DNA of 64,000 nucleotides from a virus: IMG/VR virus record IMGVR_UViG_3300005337_000001, positions 124,001 to 188,000 of that record; one strand, 5' to 3'. Shown piece by piece: positions 16,308 to 25,587 of this stretch (position 1 is its first letter; each line of letters starts with the position of its first letter). The notes under the pieces were generated by a model. It saw only the letters and a program-made list of their open reading frames with translations, ran no database searches and was not told where the DNA came from. The position numbers and the translations under genes were made by a program.

Positions 16308-19300
16308 CAGTACTTGTGACCTGCCACGTCGTGTAGGTGCTGAAGAGACGGGCGACCTTTGATCGTGTCCTTGTTGAGACCGAACTCAGCGCCGTACGCC
16401 ATACCTGGCACAGGATGCAGGCCGTGGATGTTGGAGCGACCCATCGTGGAAGCGGCTTCGAGGATCGTCTGGCCAAGTCGCTGATGCTGCAGCTTCGCCA
16501 TCCAATCTTCTTGCAGCGACAATGGCATCATGTCGACACCCTTGAGCACCGGCTTGTGCTCGATGGGACGCAACCCCTTGCTCACGAGATCCCGGTTGAT
16601 AGCGTGAATCTTCGACGTGGGATGAAATTCCCCACGCAGCACGCCTTCATAGTCACCCGGTTCATCGATTTTGGTGAGGTTGCTCATCGCCTTCACCACA
16701 GTCTCTACGTGCTGGCGCTTGATGCCTTCATCTTTGTACAGGCCGTAGACTTCATCCGCCAGGTAATTCTGCACGGACTCGATGCTATTGGTCGCCTTGT
16801 ACAGGTCGTGCGGATTCACGAGCGTACGCAACGGGTCGCTCAAGAGCTGCCCGCGCTCCACTTTCATGCCCTGCTTGGGCGGCACCCAAGAGCTGAGCTC
16901 GCCCTTCTCTGTGCTCCAAAGCGGCGCGCCGCCCTCATCCTTGCCGACGTGGTGCTTCTTGCCACCGATGGTGATGGTCACGCCCGTCGGGTTCTTTTCA
17001 ACCTTCTCGATCACGCCCGAGCGCATGGCCAGGGTAGCGGAGTCCGGGATGGTCTTCGGCAGCGTCATGAGCTGGTTGAAGCGGTCGAAGCCGCCCAGCA
17101 CCTTGGAGCCGCCGCTGGTGTCCACGGTACCGCCGGTGTGGAAGACGCGCAGCGTGAGCTGCACCGCTCGCTCGCCAAGACTTTGAGCCGACGTGACACC
17201 CAGGTTCTCGCCGATTTGGTGGACGTGGCCATCCGCTGCCAAGCCGGCGCATTTCTGACAGATGCCCTTGGCGTGCTCGCACTTGAGCGGTGAGCGCACC
17301 AGTACCTGCGCGTTCTTGTCCGCTGCGCGCATCTTCGAGACGATGCTCGGCGTGAGCATCGTGCCTGCCGGCACGCTCATCCCCTTGGCACTGAAGTCCT
17401 TCTGCAGAATGCGGTCGTGGACGTCGCGGTCCGTAATGGGCATCGCGATGCCGCGGGTCGTACCGCAGTCGTCGCCGGTCACCACGAGATCCATCGTGTT
17501 GGCCATCAGCAACTTCGACAGGTAGCCAGGGTCGCGTACCTGCTGCACCTTGAGCACAGAGCCTCGGCGCGCGCCGTGCATCTGGGTCCAGTACTCGCCG
17601 GTGTCGAGGCCTTCTGCGTAGCTCTTGGTGATGGGCGTGGGGATGACGCGGCCGGCCGCGTCCTCGACAAGCATCGGCGCCAAGGTCATCTGCTTGTACT
17701 GACCCCAGCCTGGCTTCACGCCGGCGAGATGCATCGTCATCAGGTTGTTCGGGTCTTCGGTGTGCGTCTTGAGATGCTCGGTCTTCATCTGACGGTCGGC
17801 TTCCGACCAGATGCGTACAAGCTCACGGTCTTCCGAGGCGCCCGTGAGGTGCGGGTTCTTCTTCACCGCAGCAGCGTCGCGGCGAGCACCAGTCAGCACG
17901 CGCTCGCGCGTCTTGATGTCGGGCGTGAAATCGGAAAGCCCCAACGTGTGCACGCCGATGGGCACGTGAATATGCTGGCCAGGGTCGAGACGGTTGGCGC
18001 CGGCGAATTGGCTGTGCTCCACCGTGACCACACCACTCGCTGCGCCGTTGCCGATGTCCTTGAGCTTGTCGGCCACGCTGCCGTAGTCGCCGGTGTGATC
18101 GCTGGCTACCGTGGTGAGCAGCTTGTCGAGGCCCTTCTTATCGAGGTGGAAGTCCAAGTCCTCGAGCATCTTCTTCTGCATCGACTGCGGCAGCGCTGCG
18201 GCGATGAGGATGCGGCCGGTGGTCGTGACCTGCCCGTCGATGTTCACCTTGTCGTTGATATGAAGCTTCCCCTTCTGAACCGCCGTAATGGCGTCGGCGG
18301 GGTGCTTCATGGCAACAGCCTTCTTGTCGTTCGAGCGCGTGAGCTTGTAGAGCCCGAGCGCCGACTCAAGAGTCGGCTGGTACATCACCCGGCCCGACGC
18401 CTCGCTGAAGAGATTGTTCGAGGGGAACATCTTGCGAGCTTCATGAACCGCCTCATCCGAGATGGGCACGAACACGCTCATGGTATCGCCGTCGAAGTCG
18501 GCGTTGTAGCCGCCGGTGACGAGCGGGTGAATCTTGATGGCGCTGCCCTCGACCACCTTCGGCTTGAAGGCCTGCACGCTGTACTTGTGCAGCGACGGAT
18601 CGCGCTTGAGCATGACGGGGCGCTCTTCCATGACGCGCTGTAGCGCACGCTGAGCCTGCAGCCCGCCCTTCGCCACCATCTTTTGAGCCTCGGCCACGTT
18701 CTCCGCAACGCCGCTCTTCTTGAGCTGGTTCACGACGAACGGGGCGAAGAGCTTCATCGCGTGCTCTTTGGGCAAGCCCACCTCATCCAAGCTGAGTGAG
18801 GGCTCAGGCACGATGGTCGACCGCATACTCATGTCCTGCTTGCGGCTGATGAGCGTACTCTGAAAGTAGCCGGTCTTCGGCGTGGCGCCACTGATCTGAT
18901 GGAGCAATCCCTTGTGCGCTGCGTCCTTGTACGGAACGCCGACGCCCATGATGGCCTTCACGCCGTCGTACAAGTTCTTGCGCAGGTCCGACTTGTTCAG
19001 GTCGGTGAGGTTAGTCATCAGCGTCGGATCGCGCATCTGGTCGTTGTTCTGCGCGAACTGTGAGTAGAGCTGGTTGATGTCGGCAAAGTTGAAGTTGCCG
19101 TCTTGCATCACCGTCACGGGGCGCAGCGCCGGCGGCAGCACCGGGATGCTGTGCAGCACGTAGGCCTCGTCTGGCTTCATGTGACTCTCTTGCAAAGCCT
19201 GCAAGCGCTTCACCTTCTTCAACACCTTGTCGACCTTGGACGACGCCGTGGTCGAAAGCTCCTTGCGCGCCGCCGACAGCTCGCGGTCCACGTCGATGTG

Positions 19301-22300
19301 CGAGAGCAGCTGCTTCACCGCCGCACCGCCGGTCACACCCTTGCCAAGCTCCACGATCTTACCGTGCTTGTCGACGGCGTGCGTACCGTTCACTAGGCCG
19401 GTGTAGTCGTTGTCGGTGAGCCCCGTCAGCATGCGAATGCTGTCCTCGAACACAGGGTTCGGGATGGGCTCGGCCAGCTCGATGCGGCTCCACTTGCGAC
19501 CGCCATGGCCACCCGTGAGCTTCTCGTCGAAGAGCCCGCCAGGCTTGGGGCGCGGGTCGCCCGTCTTCGGATCGACCTTGGCGTAGAGGAGCTCGGCAGG
19601 CTTGGGCAGCACACGATCGCCGGTCAGGTCCTTGATGTGCTTGTCGGTGAGCGGGGAGAGGATGAACTCGTGCCCCTTCTTCTCCATGTTGATGCCCATG
19701 CCCTGCAGCATGTCGGTGAACTTCTTGAAGGCGAACGTCGGCTTCGGCGTCGGCAACGGATCGCCGTGCTGAATCGCGTCCCACACATCGTGGTGCTGGC
19801 TTTGCCACTGCTTCTGCGGGCTCACGCTCGGGTCCGGGCCCTCGCTCTTCCACGTCTGCATCTCGCGGATGTTGGCGCGCGCGCCGTGCGCCAGTAGGGC
19901 GTAAAGTCCCAAGGGGTCCATGGACTGACCACCGGCGTGGCCGCCGCCCGAGGGCTGCAAGTTGATGTCGTACTTCTCGACGTCGCCGCCAGGCAGGTTC
20001 AAGCCCGACCGCACCGACACCTTCTTGTCGACCTGGTGGTGCAGCTTGATCATGTGCTGGAAGCCGACCAAGGCGTCGCCGAGCTTCTGCTTGTTCGACG
20101 GGTCGTACAGCGACTCCACGTCACTAATGCCGTGCTTCTTCAACTCGGACTGCACGTTGGCGAGCTGGTTCTCACCGTCGAAGTTCTGCACGAGGTACGG
20201 CTTGCCGGTCTTCTTAGCAATCTTGCTGGCCGCCGTCTCTAACACCTGGCCGATGTTCATGCGGCCCGGAACGCCAGACGGATTGAGCGCCACCTCGATG
20301 TGCTTGCCATCCGGCGTGTGCGGCATCTCGTGGTCCGGCACGATCTTGGTGACGATGCCTTTGTTGCCGTAACGGCCAGCGAGTTTGTCGCCCACCTGCA
20401 TCGGCTCGATGGCTTTCACGTGCACAACGACTTCACCATCGCGCTTGAACGCACCTACCACCTCGCCTGCGCCCTCGCCCTCCCACGTGAGAGAACGGTC
20501 GGCGTACTGCTCACCCAAGCTCTTGCGAATAGCCGACAGTCCCACACGATCTTGGACGTTCGACTTCTTCATCGACAGCACAAGAGGGTCACCAGGCACG
20601 ACGCGGGTGCCTTTCTTGATGAGCCCATCATCGCCGATGTTCTCCAGCTGGTTCCGCAAGTACAAGCCAGGGTGCTGCGCCAGGTAGCGCTTCTTGGCCA
20701 GGATGGTCTCGTCGTCGACCGGGAGATTGTGCTTGTAGAGATGAACGCTCGACAGCTTGTCGGCGGCGCTCTGGCTGATGACGATGCCGTCTTCGAAGTT
20801 GTAGCCCTTATAGGGGATGTAACCGACACGCAGGTTGGTGCCGAGAGCGATAGCACCGTTCTTCGAAAAGTTCGTGTCGGCAATGGTCTGACCGGACTTC
20901 ACCTTGTCGCCGACACTGACGAGCGCCGTAGAGTCGAGCACGGACTTGGCATCGTTGAGTGGGTAGTTCCTGTAGATCTGCACCTCGTGGTTCCTGCCGT
21001 CCTTGCCGGCAATCACGATGGCGTCGTTCTTCACCGCATGGACCACACCGTCCACTGGTGATTGGTGCGAGGCCTGCGTGCCGATAATTTCCTCAAACGT
21101 CTGACGCCCTTCTCTGCCGACACCGGTGCCGACCTGCACCAGCGGCGCCTCACGGTGCACGAGCGAGATGGCCTGCTCCATGTGCCGGGTGGCCATGGAG
21201 GCGCGCCCGCCGGAGGTGTTGTTGATGAACGGGATGAGGTTCGACGTGATATTGAAGAACTGCGAGGGGTGCCTCATCACGTAGTCGGCGTCCTTGATGT
21301 GGCCCTCGCCGATGTCGTTGCCGGCGTTCGACCACTTCACCACGCCACTCTTCGCCGTGGGCTTGTCCTTCTCCCAGGTGACCTGGTCGGGAAGTACAAC
21401 CTTCGACTGCAAGAACTTGGTCGGCCCCACGTACTCCATCTTGTTCGTGTGCAGGTTGAAGAGCGGCACCTGCGGCTCATTGCCGTGCTTGCGCACGCCG
21501 AGCGGCATGCGTAACGTCACGCCCGTCTTCGAACCCTCAGGCGTGTGGATAGGGTCGAGGAACGCCATGTGCGACGGGTTGACGAACTTCACCTCATCGA
21601 GAATCTGCTGCTCGCTCTGAATGCCGCCAGGGCCCATCACCGTCGTCTGTTGCGCGGTCGACACCATCTCGACAGGGTTCACCTGCTTGGCTACCTGCGC
21701 CGCGCTGTTCTTGTGGAACGTCTCGCGGATGGGCTTGTCGAACACCTCGAAGCGCAGCGCGTCGCGCGGGTTTTCAGCCGTGTTGATCTTGCGCTGCATC
21801 TTGGCGCGGATGGACGAGCTCGCCGCCATGATCTTGTCGTGCGCGAAGTCACCCACGCTGCGCAGGTCCTTGAAGACCAGTGAGTCGCGGTCGTCAGGCT
21901 CGGCGCCATTCTGCACCGCCAGCATCTTCTTCGTGGCGCGCGTGAGCGCGTCGCCGTTCACGTGATCGAACGCCTTGCCAAGCGTGATCTGCGTAGCCTC
22001 CGGGCGCATGTCCGTGTTCTTGAACACCTGCACCATATGCTTGGCAGCGTCCGCTTCATTGGGTGGCGGCATACGCTTCGTCGTGCGGTAGAACTGGTCA
22101 ACCGTGCTGCCAGCCTTGCGAGCTACCTGGTTGGCTTTGAGGATGTCCTTGCCCCAAGTCTTCTCGAGCTCGCTATCGGAAACGCCGAGCGTCTGCAGGA
22201 TCGGGTAGAGCGGCAACTTGGCCTTGCCGTACTCGACACGGAACTCCTTAGACTCATCGTCGAACGTGACGTCGAACGACGGCGCTTGCGAGCTCTGGAA

Positions 22301-22696
22301 GCGCGTCTCCAGCTGACCAGTCTTGCGGCGGCGCACGTACGCACCAGGCTTGAGCTGCCATTGGTTGTCGACCTGGTATTCCTGGCCGCCAACAATCTGG
22401 CTGTGGCGCCGCGTGATCTTCGGGAGCTCGGCGATGCGCGTCTTCGCACGCACTTCCCTGCCCGTCAGCTTATCGCGAAGCACCAGATGAGCCACGACCG
22501 GCACGCCCCACGTCTCACCGCTCACCTTGGCTTGGTGCTGACCTCGCAAGTCGTCTGGGCTCTTGTCGTCATGAACTTCCAGCTTCTCGAGCTCGAGCAT
22601 CTGCGTGCGCCCGTCGATCGGAAACTGCTTCTTGATGCCCTCCAGCGTCCGGTCGCGGAAGTTGTCGAAGGCTTCGTTGGGGTCCAGGTACGCCAT
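16307..22696 (-). CDS. Single-chain RNA polymerase, fused beta and beta-prime subunits
   Basis: A 2129-residue multisubunit-type RNA polymerase in one chain. Beta part (about 1-1030): NPSHMAFLDPIHTPEG near 373, GYNFEDGIVIS near 631, the catalytic lysine block VGDKLAGRYGNKG at 768-780, LNPSGVPGRMNIGQ near 804 and MGINMEKKG near 1000. Beta-prime part (about 1050-2129): SIPVLPPALRP near 1183, the metal-binding NADFDGD at 1398-1404, a bridge helix before VVTGDDCGTT, and a trigger-loop region QLTLRVFHTGG near 1846. Zinc site 2 is intact (Cys 1744, 1806, 1813, 1816); the N-terminal beta-prime zinc domain is deleted. Fused rpoB-rpoC genes are known in Helicobacter and Wolbachia. No alpha or sigma gene is seen here. 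It heads the minus-strand virion operon. TATACT lies 11 bases before the ATG and no Shine-Dalgarno is evident. Confidence 0.93.
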   Translation of the reverse strand: MAYLDPNEAFDNFRDRTLEGIKKQFPIDGRTQMLELEKLEVHDDKSPDDLRGQHQAKVSGETWGVPVVAHLVLRDKLTGREVRAKTRIAELPKITRRHSQIVGGQEYQVDNQWQLKPGAYVRRRKTGQLETRFQSSQAPSFDVTFDDESKEFRVEYGKAKLPLYPILQTLGVSDSELEKTWGKDILKANQVARKAGSTVDQFYRTTKRMPPPNEADAAKHMVQVFKNTDMRPEATQITLGKAFDHVNGDALTRATKKMLAVQNGAEPDDRDSLVFKDLRSVGDFAHDKIMAASSSIRAKMQRKINTAENPRDALRFEVFDKPIRETFHKNSAAQVAKQVNPVEMVSTAQQTTVMGPGGIQSEQQILDEVKFVNPSHMAFLDPIHTPEGSKTGVTLRMPLGVRKHGNEPQVPLFNLHTNKMEYVGPTKFLQSKVVLPDQVTWEKDKPTAKSGVVKWSNAGNDIGEGHIKDADYVMRHPSQFFNITSNLIPFINNTSGGRASMATRHMEQAISLVHREAPLVQVGTGVGREGRQTFEEIIGTQASHQSPVDGVVHAVKNDAIVIAGKDGRNHEVQIYRNYPLNDAKSVLDSTALVSVGDKVKSGQTIADTNFSKNGAIALGTNLRVGYIPYKGYNFEDGIVISQSAADKLSSVHLYKHNLPVDDETILAKKRYLAQHPGLYLRNQLENIGDDGLIKKGTRVVPGDPLVLSMKKSNVQDRVGLSAIRKSLGEQYADRSLTWEGEGAGEVVGAFKRDGEVVVHVKAIEPMQVGDKLAGRYGNKGIVTKIVPDHEMPHTPDGKHIEVALNPSGVPGRMNIGQVLETAASKIAKKTGKPYLVQNFDGENQLANVQSELKKHGISDVESLYDPSNKQKLGDALVGFQHMIKLHHQVDKKVSVRSGLNLPGGDVEKYDINLQPSGGGHAGGQSMDPLGLYALLAHGARANIREMQTWKSEGPDPSVSPQKQWQSQHHDVWDAIQHGDPLPTPKPTFAFKKFTDMLQGMGINMEKKGHEFILSPLTDKHIKDLTGDRVLPKPAELLYAKVDPKTGDPRPKPGGLFDEKLTGGHGGRKWSRIELAEPIPNPVFEDSIRMLTGLTDNDYTGLVNGTHAVDKHGKIVELGKGVTGGAAVKQLLSHIDVDRELSAARKELSTTASSKVDKVLKKVKRLQALQESHMKPDEAYVLHSIPVLPPALRPVTVMQDGNFNFADINQLYSQFAQNNDQMRDPTLMTNLTDLNKSDLRKNLYDGVKAIMGVGVPYKDAAHKGLLHQISGATPKTGYFQSTLISRKQDMSMRSTIVPEPSLSLDEVGLPKEHAMKLFAPFVVNQLKKSGVAENVAEAQKMVAKGGLQAQRALQRVMEERPVMLKRDPSLHKYSVQAFKPKVVEGSAIKIHPLVTGGYNADFDGDTMSVFVPISDEAVHEARKMFPSNNLFSEASGRVMYQPTLESALGLYKLTRSNDKKAVAMKHPADAITAVQKGKLHINDKVNIDGQVTTTGRILIAAALPQSMQKKMLEDLDFHLDKKGLDKLLTTVASDHTGDYGSVADKLKDIGNGAASGVVTVEHSQFAGANRLDPGQHIHVPIGVHTLGLSDFTPDIKTRERVLTGARRDAAAVKKNPHLTGASEDRELVRIWSEADRQMKTEHLKTHTEDPNNLMTMHLAGVKPGWGQYKQMTLAPMLVEDAAGRVIPTPITKSYAEGLDTGEYWTQMHGARRGSVLKVQQVRDPGYLSKLLMANTMDLVVTGDDCGTTRGIAMPITDRDVHDRILQKDFSAKGMSVPAGTMLTPSIVSKMRAADKNAQVLVRSPLKCEHAKGICQKCAGLAADGHVHQIGENLGVTSAQSLGERAVQLTLRVFHTGGTVDTSGGSKVLGGFDRFNQLMTLPKTIPDSATLAMRSGVIEKVEKNPTGVTITIGGKKHHVGKDEGGAPLWSTEKGELSSWVPPKQGMKVERGQLLSDPLRTLVNPHDLYKATNSIESVQNYLADEVYGLYKDEGIKRQHVETVVKAMSNLTKIDEPGDYEGVLRGEFHPTSKIHAINRDLVSKGLRPIEHKPVLKGVDMMPLSLQEDWMAKLQHQRLGQTILEAASTMGRSNIHGLHPVPGMAYGAEFGLNKDTIKGRPSLQHLHDVAGHKY

Positions 22697-22707
22697 GCTC
22701 AGCCCAA

Positions 22708-22713
22708 AGTATA
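22708..22713 (-). promoter_or_regulatory. Candidate -10 element of the polymerase operon
   Basis: TATACT on the minus strand in GGGTATACTTTGGG, 11 bases before the polymerase ATG. The same GGTATACTT core occurs upstream of the fibre gene at 61631. No good -35 box is seen. If used, the transcript would begin only a few bases before the ATG. The rest of the 22697-22797 gap shows nothing else firm. Confidence 0.35.
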
Positions 22714-22797
22714 CCCAGTACCCGCAGAGAATGGCTCGCTTCTCTGCAAGGCCCGCAACTACCCCGAGATAAGAGAGCTGTATGAAGGGAGCTCTGC

Positions 22798-22947
22798 ATG
22801 AGTGCTACCGACCCTAGGGCGAAGGACAAGCAGGAAAACAAACGCCCGGCGAGCACAGGCAAAGTCTATGAGCAGTTGGTCGAAGACCTGTTCATGGGCG
22901 ACTCGACCGAGGAGGACGAGGAAGAAGAAACCAACGATACGGAATAA
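22798..22947 (+). CDS. Small acidic protein (49 aa)
   Basis: A 49-residue protein starting 6 bases after AAGGGAG. The first half is polar and basic; the second half ends in an acidic run (STEEDEEEE). No domain is recognised. It is the first gene of the plus-strand island, divergent from the polymerase gene. Acidic tails of this kind are found in DNA-mimic and protein-binding phage peptides, but nothing here proves such a role. Confidence 0.5.
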   Translation: MSATDPRAKDKQENKRPASTGKVYEQLVEDLFMGDSTEEDEEEETNDTE

Positions 22948-22955
22948 GTACTGAA

Positions 22956-23057
22956 GTGACAGCTCTCATCATCTGGGCCTTCGTGGCCGGTTTGCTGAAC
23001 GGTTTGTTGATGGCAATCCAGGATTTCATTCTGGAGCAAGAAAGGAGGCAAGCGTGA
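22956..23057 (+). CDS. Possible one-helix membrane peptide (33 aa)
   Basis: A 33-residue frame from a GTG, with a single hydrophobic helix (TALIIWAFVAGLLNGLLMAI) and a charged end. Its TGA overlaps the GTG of the next gene, and the strong AGGAGG for that gene lies inside it, so it could serve as a coupled leader. No clear ribosome site of its own is visible, which keeps confidence low. Confidence 0.35.
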   Translation: MTALIIWAFVAGLLNGLLMAIQDFILEQERRQA

Positions 23058-23668
23058 TCGTCAACCCCTACACGCCAGAGGGACAGGCACTCCTGGCGCC
23101 CATACCGGGGACGCATATCGTCGAAGATTCGCTTGGACTCGTAGGCTCTACATTCAACGACCCGACTAACTTGGTCCGTCGATGGACCATCCGAGCGCTC
23201 TACACGCCGGTGCGAGGGCGCTCTCTTGGTGGGCTGCGCGCCAAGCTGGAGGACCAGAAGGGCTTCATCACTTTCTGCAACCAACGAGACCTAGAAGTGC
23301 TGCTGGACATAGCCAGCCCCGGCGGCTACTGCGCCTGGCTCGACGACGAGTACGTTGAGCCAGGCGAGCGCGGGTGGTACGGGCTGTGCGTTGATGAGCT
23401 GGACCTGCTGGACGACTTGTACGACCGTGAGCTGGAGGCACGGGCCCAATACCCGAACGACGTTGTGCTGCCTCAAGGATTGAGCTTCGAGCGCCGCGTA
23501 CACAACGGCGTGCGCAACGACTTCATCGAGCTCATGTCGTTGCTGTGGGACATCGATCCGGATACCGGCATGGGGCCGGACACCAGGATGGTTACTGTCG
23601 ATCGGCGTTGGACAAGCGTCGAGCGCACCGCCGGATCAGAAAGGCCGAAGCTTTGGCTGCGAGTCTGA
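23054..23668 (+). CDS. Hypothetical protein
   Basis: A 204-residue protein starting at GTG, 5 bases after AGGAGG. It is acidic with two patches of aromatic and Gly residues (SPGGYCAWLDDEYVEPGERG) and a helix-rich middle (DELDLLDDLYDRELEARAQY). No enzyme or DNA-binding motif is visible. It overlaps the TGA of the preceding small frame and is followed closely by the Cys-rich gene, so all belong to the MoxR/VWA operon. Function unknown. Confidence 0.55.
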   Translation: MIVNPYTPEGQALLAPIPGTHIVEDSLGLVGSTFNDPTNLVRRWTIRALYTPVRGRSLGGLRAKLEDQKGFITFCNQRDLEVLLDIASPGGYCAWLDDEYVEPGERGWYGLCVDELDLLDDLYDRELEARAQYPNDVVLPQGLSFERRVHNGVRNDFIELMSLLWDIDPDTGMGPDTRMVTVDRRWTSVERTAGSERPKLWLRV

Positions 23669-23709
23669 TCGAGGAAGAGGAAGTTGAAGAGGAAGAAGAG
23701 TCCGAGCTC

Positions 23710-24261
23710 ATGGCATCCGGGTGCGGCTGCGCAATCTGCGCGAACGACATCAAGCTCACCGACGAAGTCTTCCTACTCAGAATCGTGCACCCGTTCATCG
23801 TCGACGGGACGCTGACTTATTACGACATCGTGGAAGCCAACGGGGACTACAAGTACCCGCCGGCGTTCTTCGACTTCGAATGCTGGGAGGACGAAGAAGA
23901 AGAAATCCGAACCATTCAGGAGGACGTGCCGCCAGTACAGCACTACAACGGCATCATCCTCTGCGACATCTGCGAGAGCGACATTTGCCAAGGTGAAGCG
24001 ATGGGGCTCGCGCAGTTTGGTGAAATTCGACTGTCGGAGCGGTCGCCTAACAACATACTGTCGGCGTCTTTCGTCGGCATGGCAGAGCCGCAGCACCTCT
24101 GCATCGCGTGCCTCACGCACATGGAAGAGAACCAACAGGACCCAATCTGGCCTGGAGAGATAGAACCAGTACCGAACCACGAGGTGTGCGTCGAAGGACT
24201 CTTCGAACGCTGCTGGCGTGAAGGGCAGTGCTACTGCCCAAAACGAATCTGTGAGAGCTGA
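23710..24261 (+). CDS. Cys-rich, probably zinc-binding acidic protein
   Basis: A 183-residue protein from the ATG at 23710; a TTG at 23653 after AAAGG would add an acidic 19-residue arm and overlap the preceding gene. It has several Cys pairs (GCGCAICAND, LCDICESDIC, LCIACLTH, CYCPKRIC) expected to bind one or more zinc ions. Acidic segments separate them. It directly precedes the MoxR ATPase gene by 24 bases. It could be an adaptor or substrate-recognition protein for the ATPase pair; that is inference from position. Confidence 0.5.
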   Translation: MASGCGCAICANDIKLTDEVFLLRIVHPFIVDGTLTYYDIVEANGDYKYPPAFFDFECWEDEEEEIRTIQEDVPPVQHYNGIILCDICESDICQGEAMGLAQFGEIRLSERSPNNILSASFVGMAEPQHLCIACLTHMEENQQDPIWPGEIEPVPNHEVCVEGLFERCWREGQCYCPKRICES

Positions 24262-24285
24262 CCCAAGAAGAGGAAGAGAAGTTAC

Positions 24286-25587
24286 ATGGCAAGTAAGAAG
24301 ACCACCGCTGCAGCAACCAGTACCGCCGTCGACCCGAACGATTCCGACGCAGCAAAAACCGTCGCTCAGTCCCTGACCGCAAACGAAGTCAACGAAGTCG
24401 TAGAGGTATGCCTGGCCACGCCCATGGAAGGCTACCCGTCGAAGAAGAACGATGACTGCCTGTGGGGTCTGCCGCTGTGCGTCGAAGGCGAACCTGGTAT
24501 CGCCAAGACGGCTCGCATGAAACAGCTGGGCCGCGTGCTGTCGATCAAGGTGAGGTCTCTTTTCGCGGCGCAGCACCCACCGGAGGACTTCTCCGGCGCG
24601 CTCATCCCCGACGGTAAGGGCGACGCCACTCAAATCTGCCCGCTCTCGCAAGTGCGGGAGCTCATCAAAGAGAAGCGAGGCCTCATCCACCTCGACGAGC
24701 TCAACGGAGCGCCGCCTGCCACACAGGGTGCGCTGCAGAGCTTCATCCACGAACGCGTCGCCGGCGACCAGCCTATCCCGGGAAAGATCCGCATCGTCGC
24801 GTCGCAGAACCCAGCAGAGATTGCGACGGGCGGCTTCGCACTGTCAGCGCCGCTCGCCAACCGCTTCGTGCATCTAGTCGATCCAGGACCAACCGCACGC
24901 GACTGGATCTCCTGGCTCATGGGCAACACCACATCGCGGCTCAACGCCTCGATGGAACAAATCGAAGACCAAATATGCGACGACTGGCCGCAGCTCTTTC
25001 CGGAGAGCCAGGCGCTGTTCGCTGGTTTCATGGAGGCCAACGGTGAGGAGCTGCTCCACAAACGACCTGACAGCGGCGACCCAGCGGCGAGCAAAGCGTG
25101 GCCGTCGCACCGCACGTGGGACTATGCCATCCGAGCTTGGACTACAGCACGCATCCTCGAGAAGAACGACAGTATCCGCGACGCCATCATCGAATGTTGC
25201 GTAGGGCCAGGCGCCGCTGCAGTCTTCCTCGAGTACATGAACGAGCACGACATCCCCAAGCCCATGGAGGTGCTCAAAGGCACGTGGAAGCCAGACCAGA
25301 ACCGCATCGACATCGTGATGGCAGCCTACGTCGGCGCCATCGCGTACGTGAGGCAGCGTCCGACGATGAAAGACAAGATGGAGCTTGGCGTCCTGGCTTG
25401 GGGGAGCATGAAGCAGCTCTTCCCACTCGGACTCGCCGACATCGCAGTGCCAGCCTCAGAAGGCCTGGTGCTAGAGAAGCTGGGGCGCGCGTCGGGTGAC
25501 CCAGACCTGAAGAAAGCTGCCAGCGAAATCCTGACCCTGCTGGCCAGGAGCGGTGTGCAGTCATACGTCGAGGAGCGCGACACGTGA
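24286..25587 (+). CDS. MoxR-type AAA+ ATPase
   Basis: A 433-residue AAA+ protein with GAGGAAGAG upstream of its ATG. After a 35-residue Ala/Thr-rich arm it shows Walker A GEPGIAKT near 68-75, Walker B LIHLDELNGAPP near 133-145 and a sensor-1 ASQNP near 168. This is the pattern of MoxR ATPases, ring-shaped remodelling chaperones that usually act with a VWA-domain partner. The partner gene follows with a GTGA overlap, so the two are co-translated, as in bacterial RavA-ViaA and related pairs. The substrate is unknown. The remaining C-terminal 200 residues are helical, without a further recognised domain. Confidence 0.85.
   Translation: MASKKTTAAATSTAVDPNDSDAAKTVAQSLTANEVNEVVEVCLATPMEGYPSKKNDDCLWGLPLCVEGEPGIAKTARMKQLGRVLSIKVRSLFAAQHPPEDFSGALIPDGKGDATQICPLSQVRELIKEKRGLIHLDELNGAPPATQGALQSFIHERVAGDQPIPGKIRIVASQNPAEIATGGFALSAPLANRFVHLVDPGPTARDWISWLMGNTTSRLNASMEQIEDQICDDWPQLFPESQALFAGFMEANGEELLHKRPDSGDPAASKAWPSHRTWDYAIRAWTTARILEKNDSIRDAIIECCVGPGAAAVFLEYMNEHDIPKPMEVLKGTWKPDQNRIDIVMAAYVGAIAYVRQRPTMKDKMELGVLAWGSMKQLFPLGLADIAVPASEGLVLEKLGRASGDPDLKKAASEILTLLARSGVQSYVEERDT

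Noticed and set aside
17417-18643. A 408-codon plus-strand frame opposite the RNA polymerase
   Set aside because: Lies entirely over conserved polymerase motifs on the other strand and has shadow composition.
22697-22801. Short frames between the polymerase and the first plus-strand gene
   Set aside because: One ends in a protein-like string (ARNYPEIRELYEGSSA) but has no start codon of its own outside the polymerase gene, so I do not call it.
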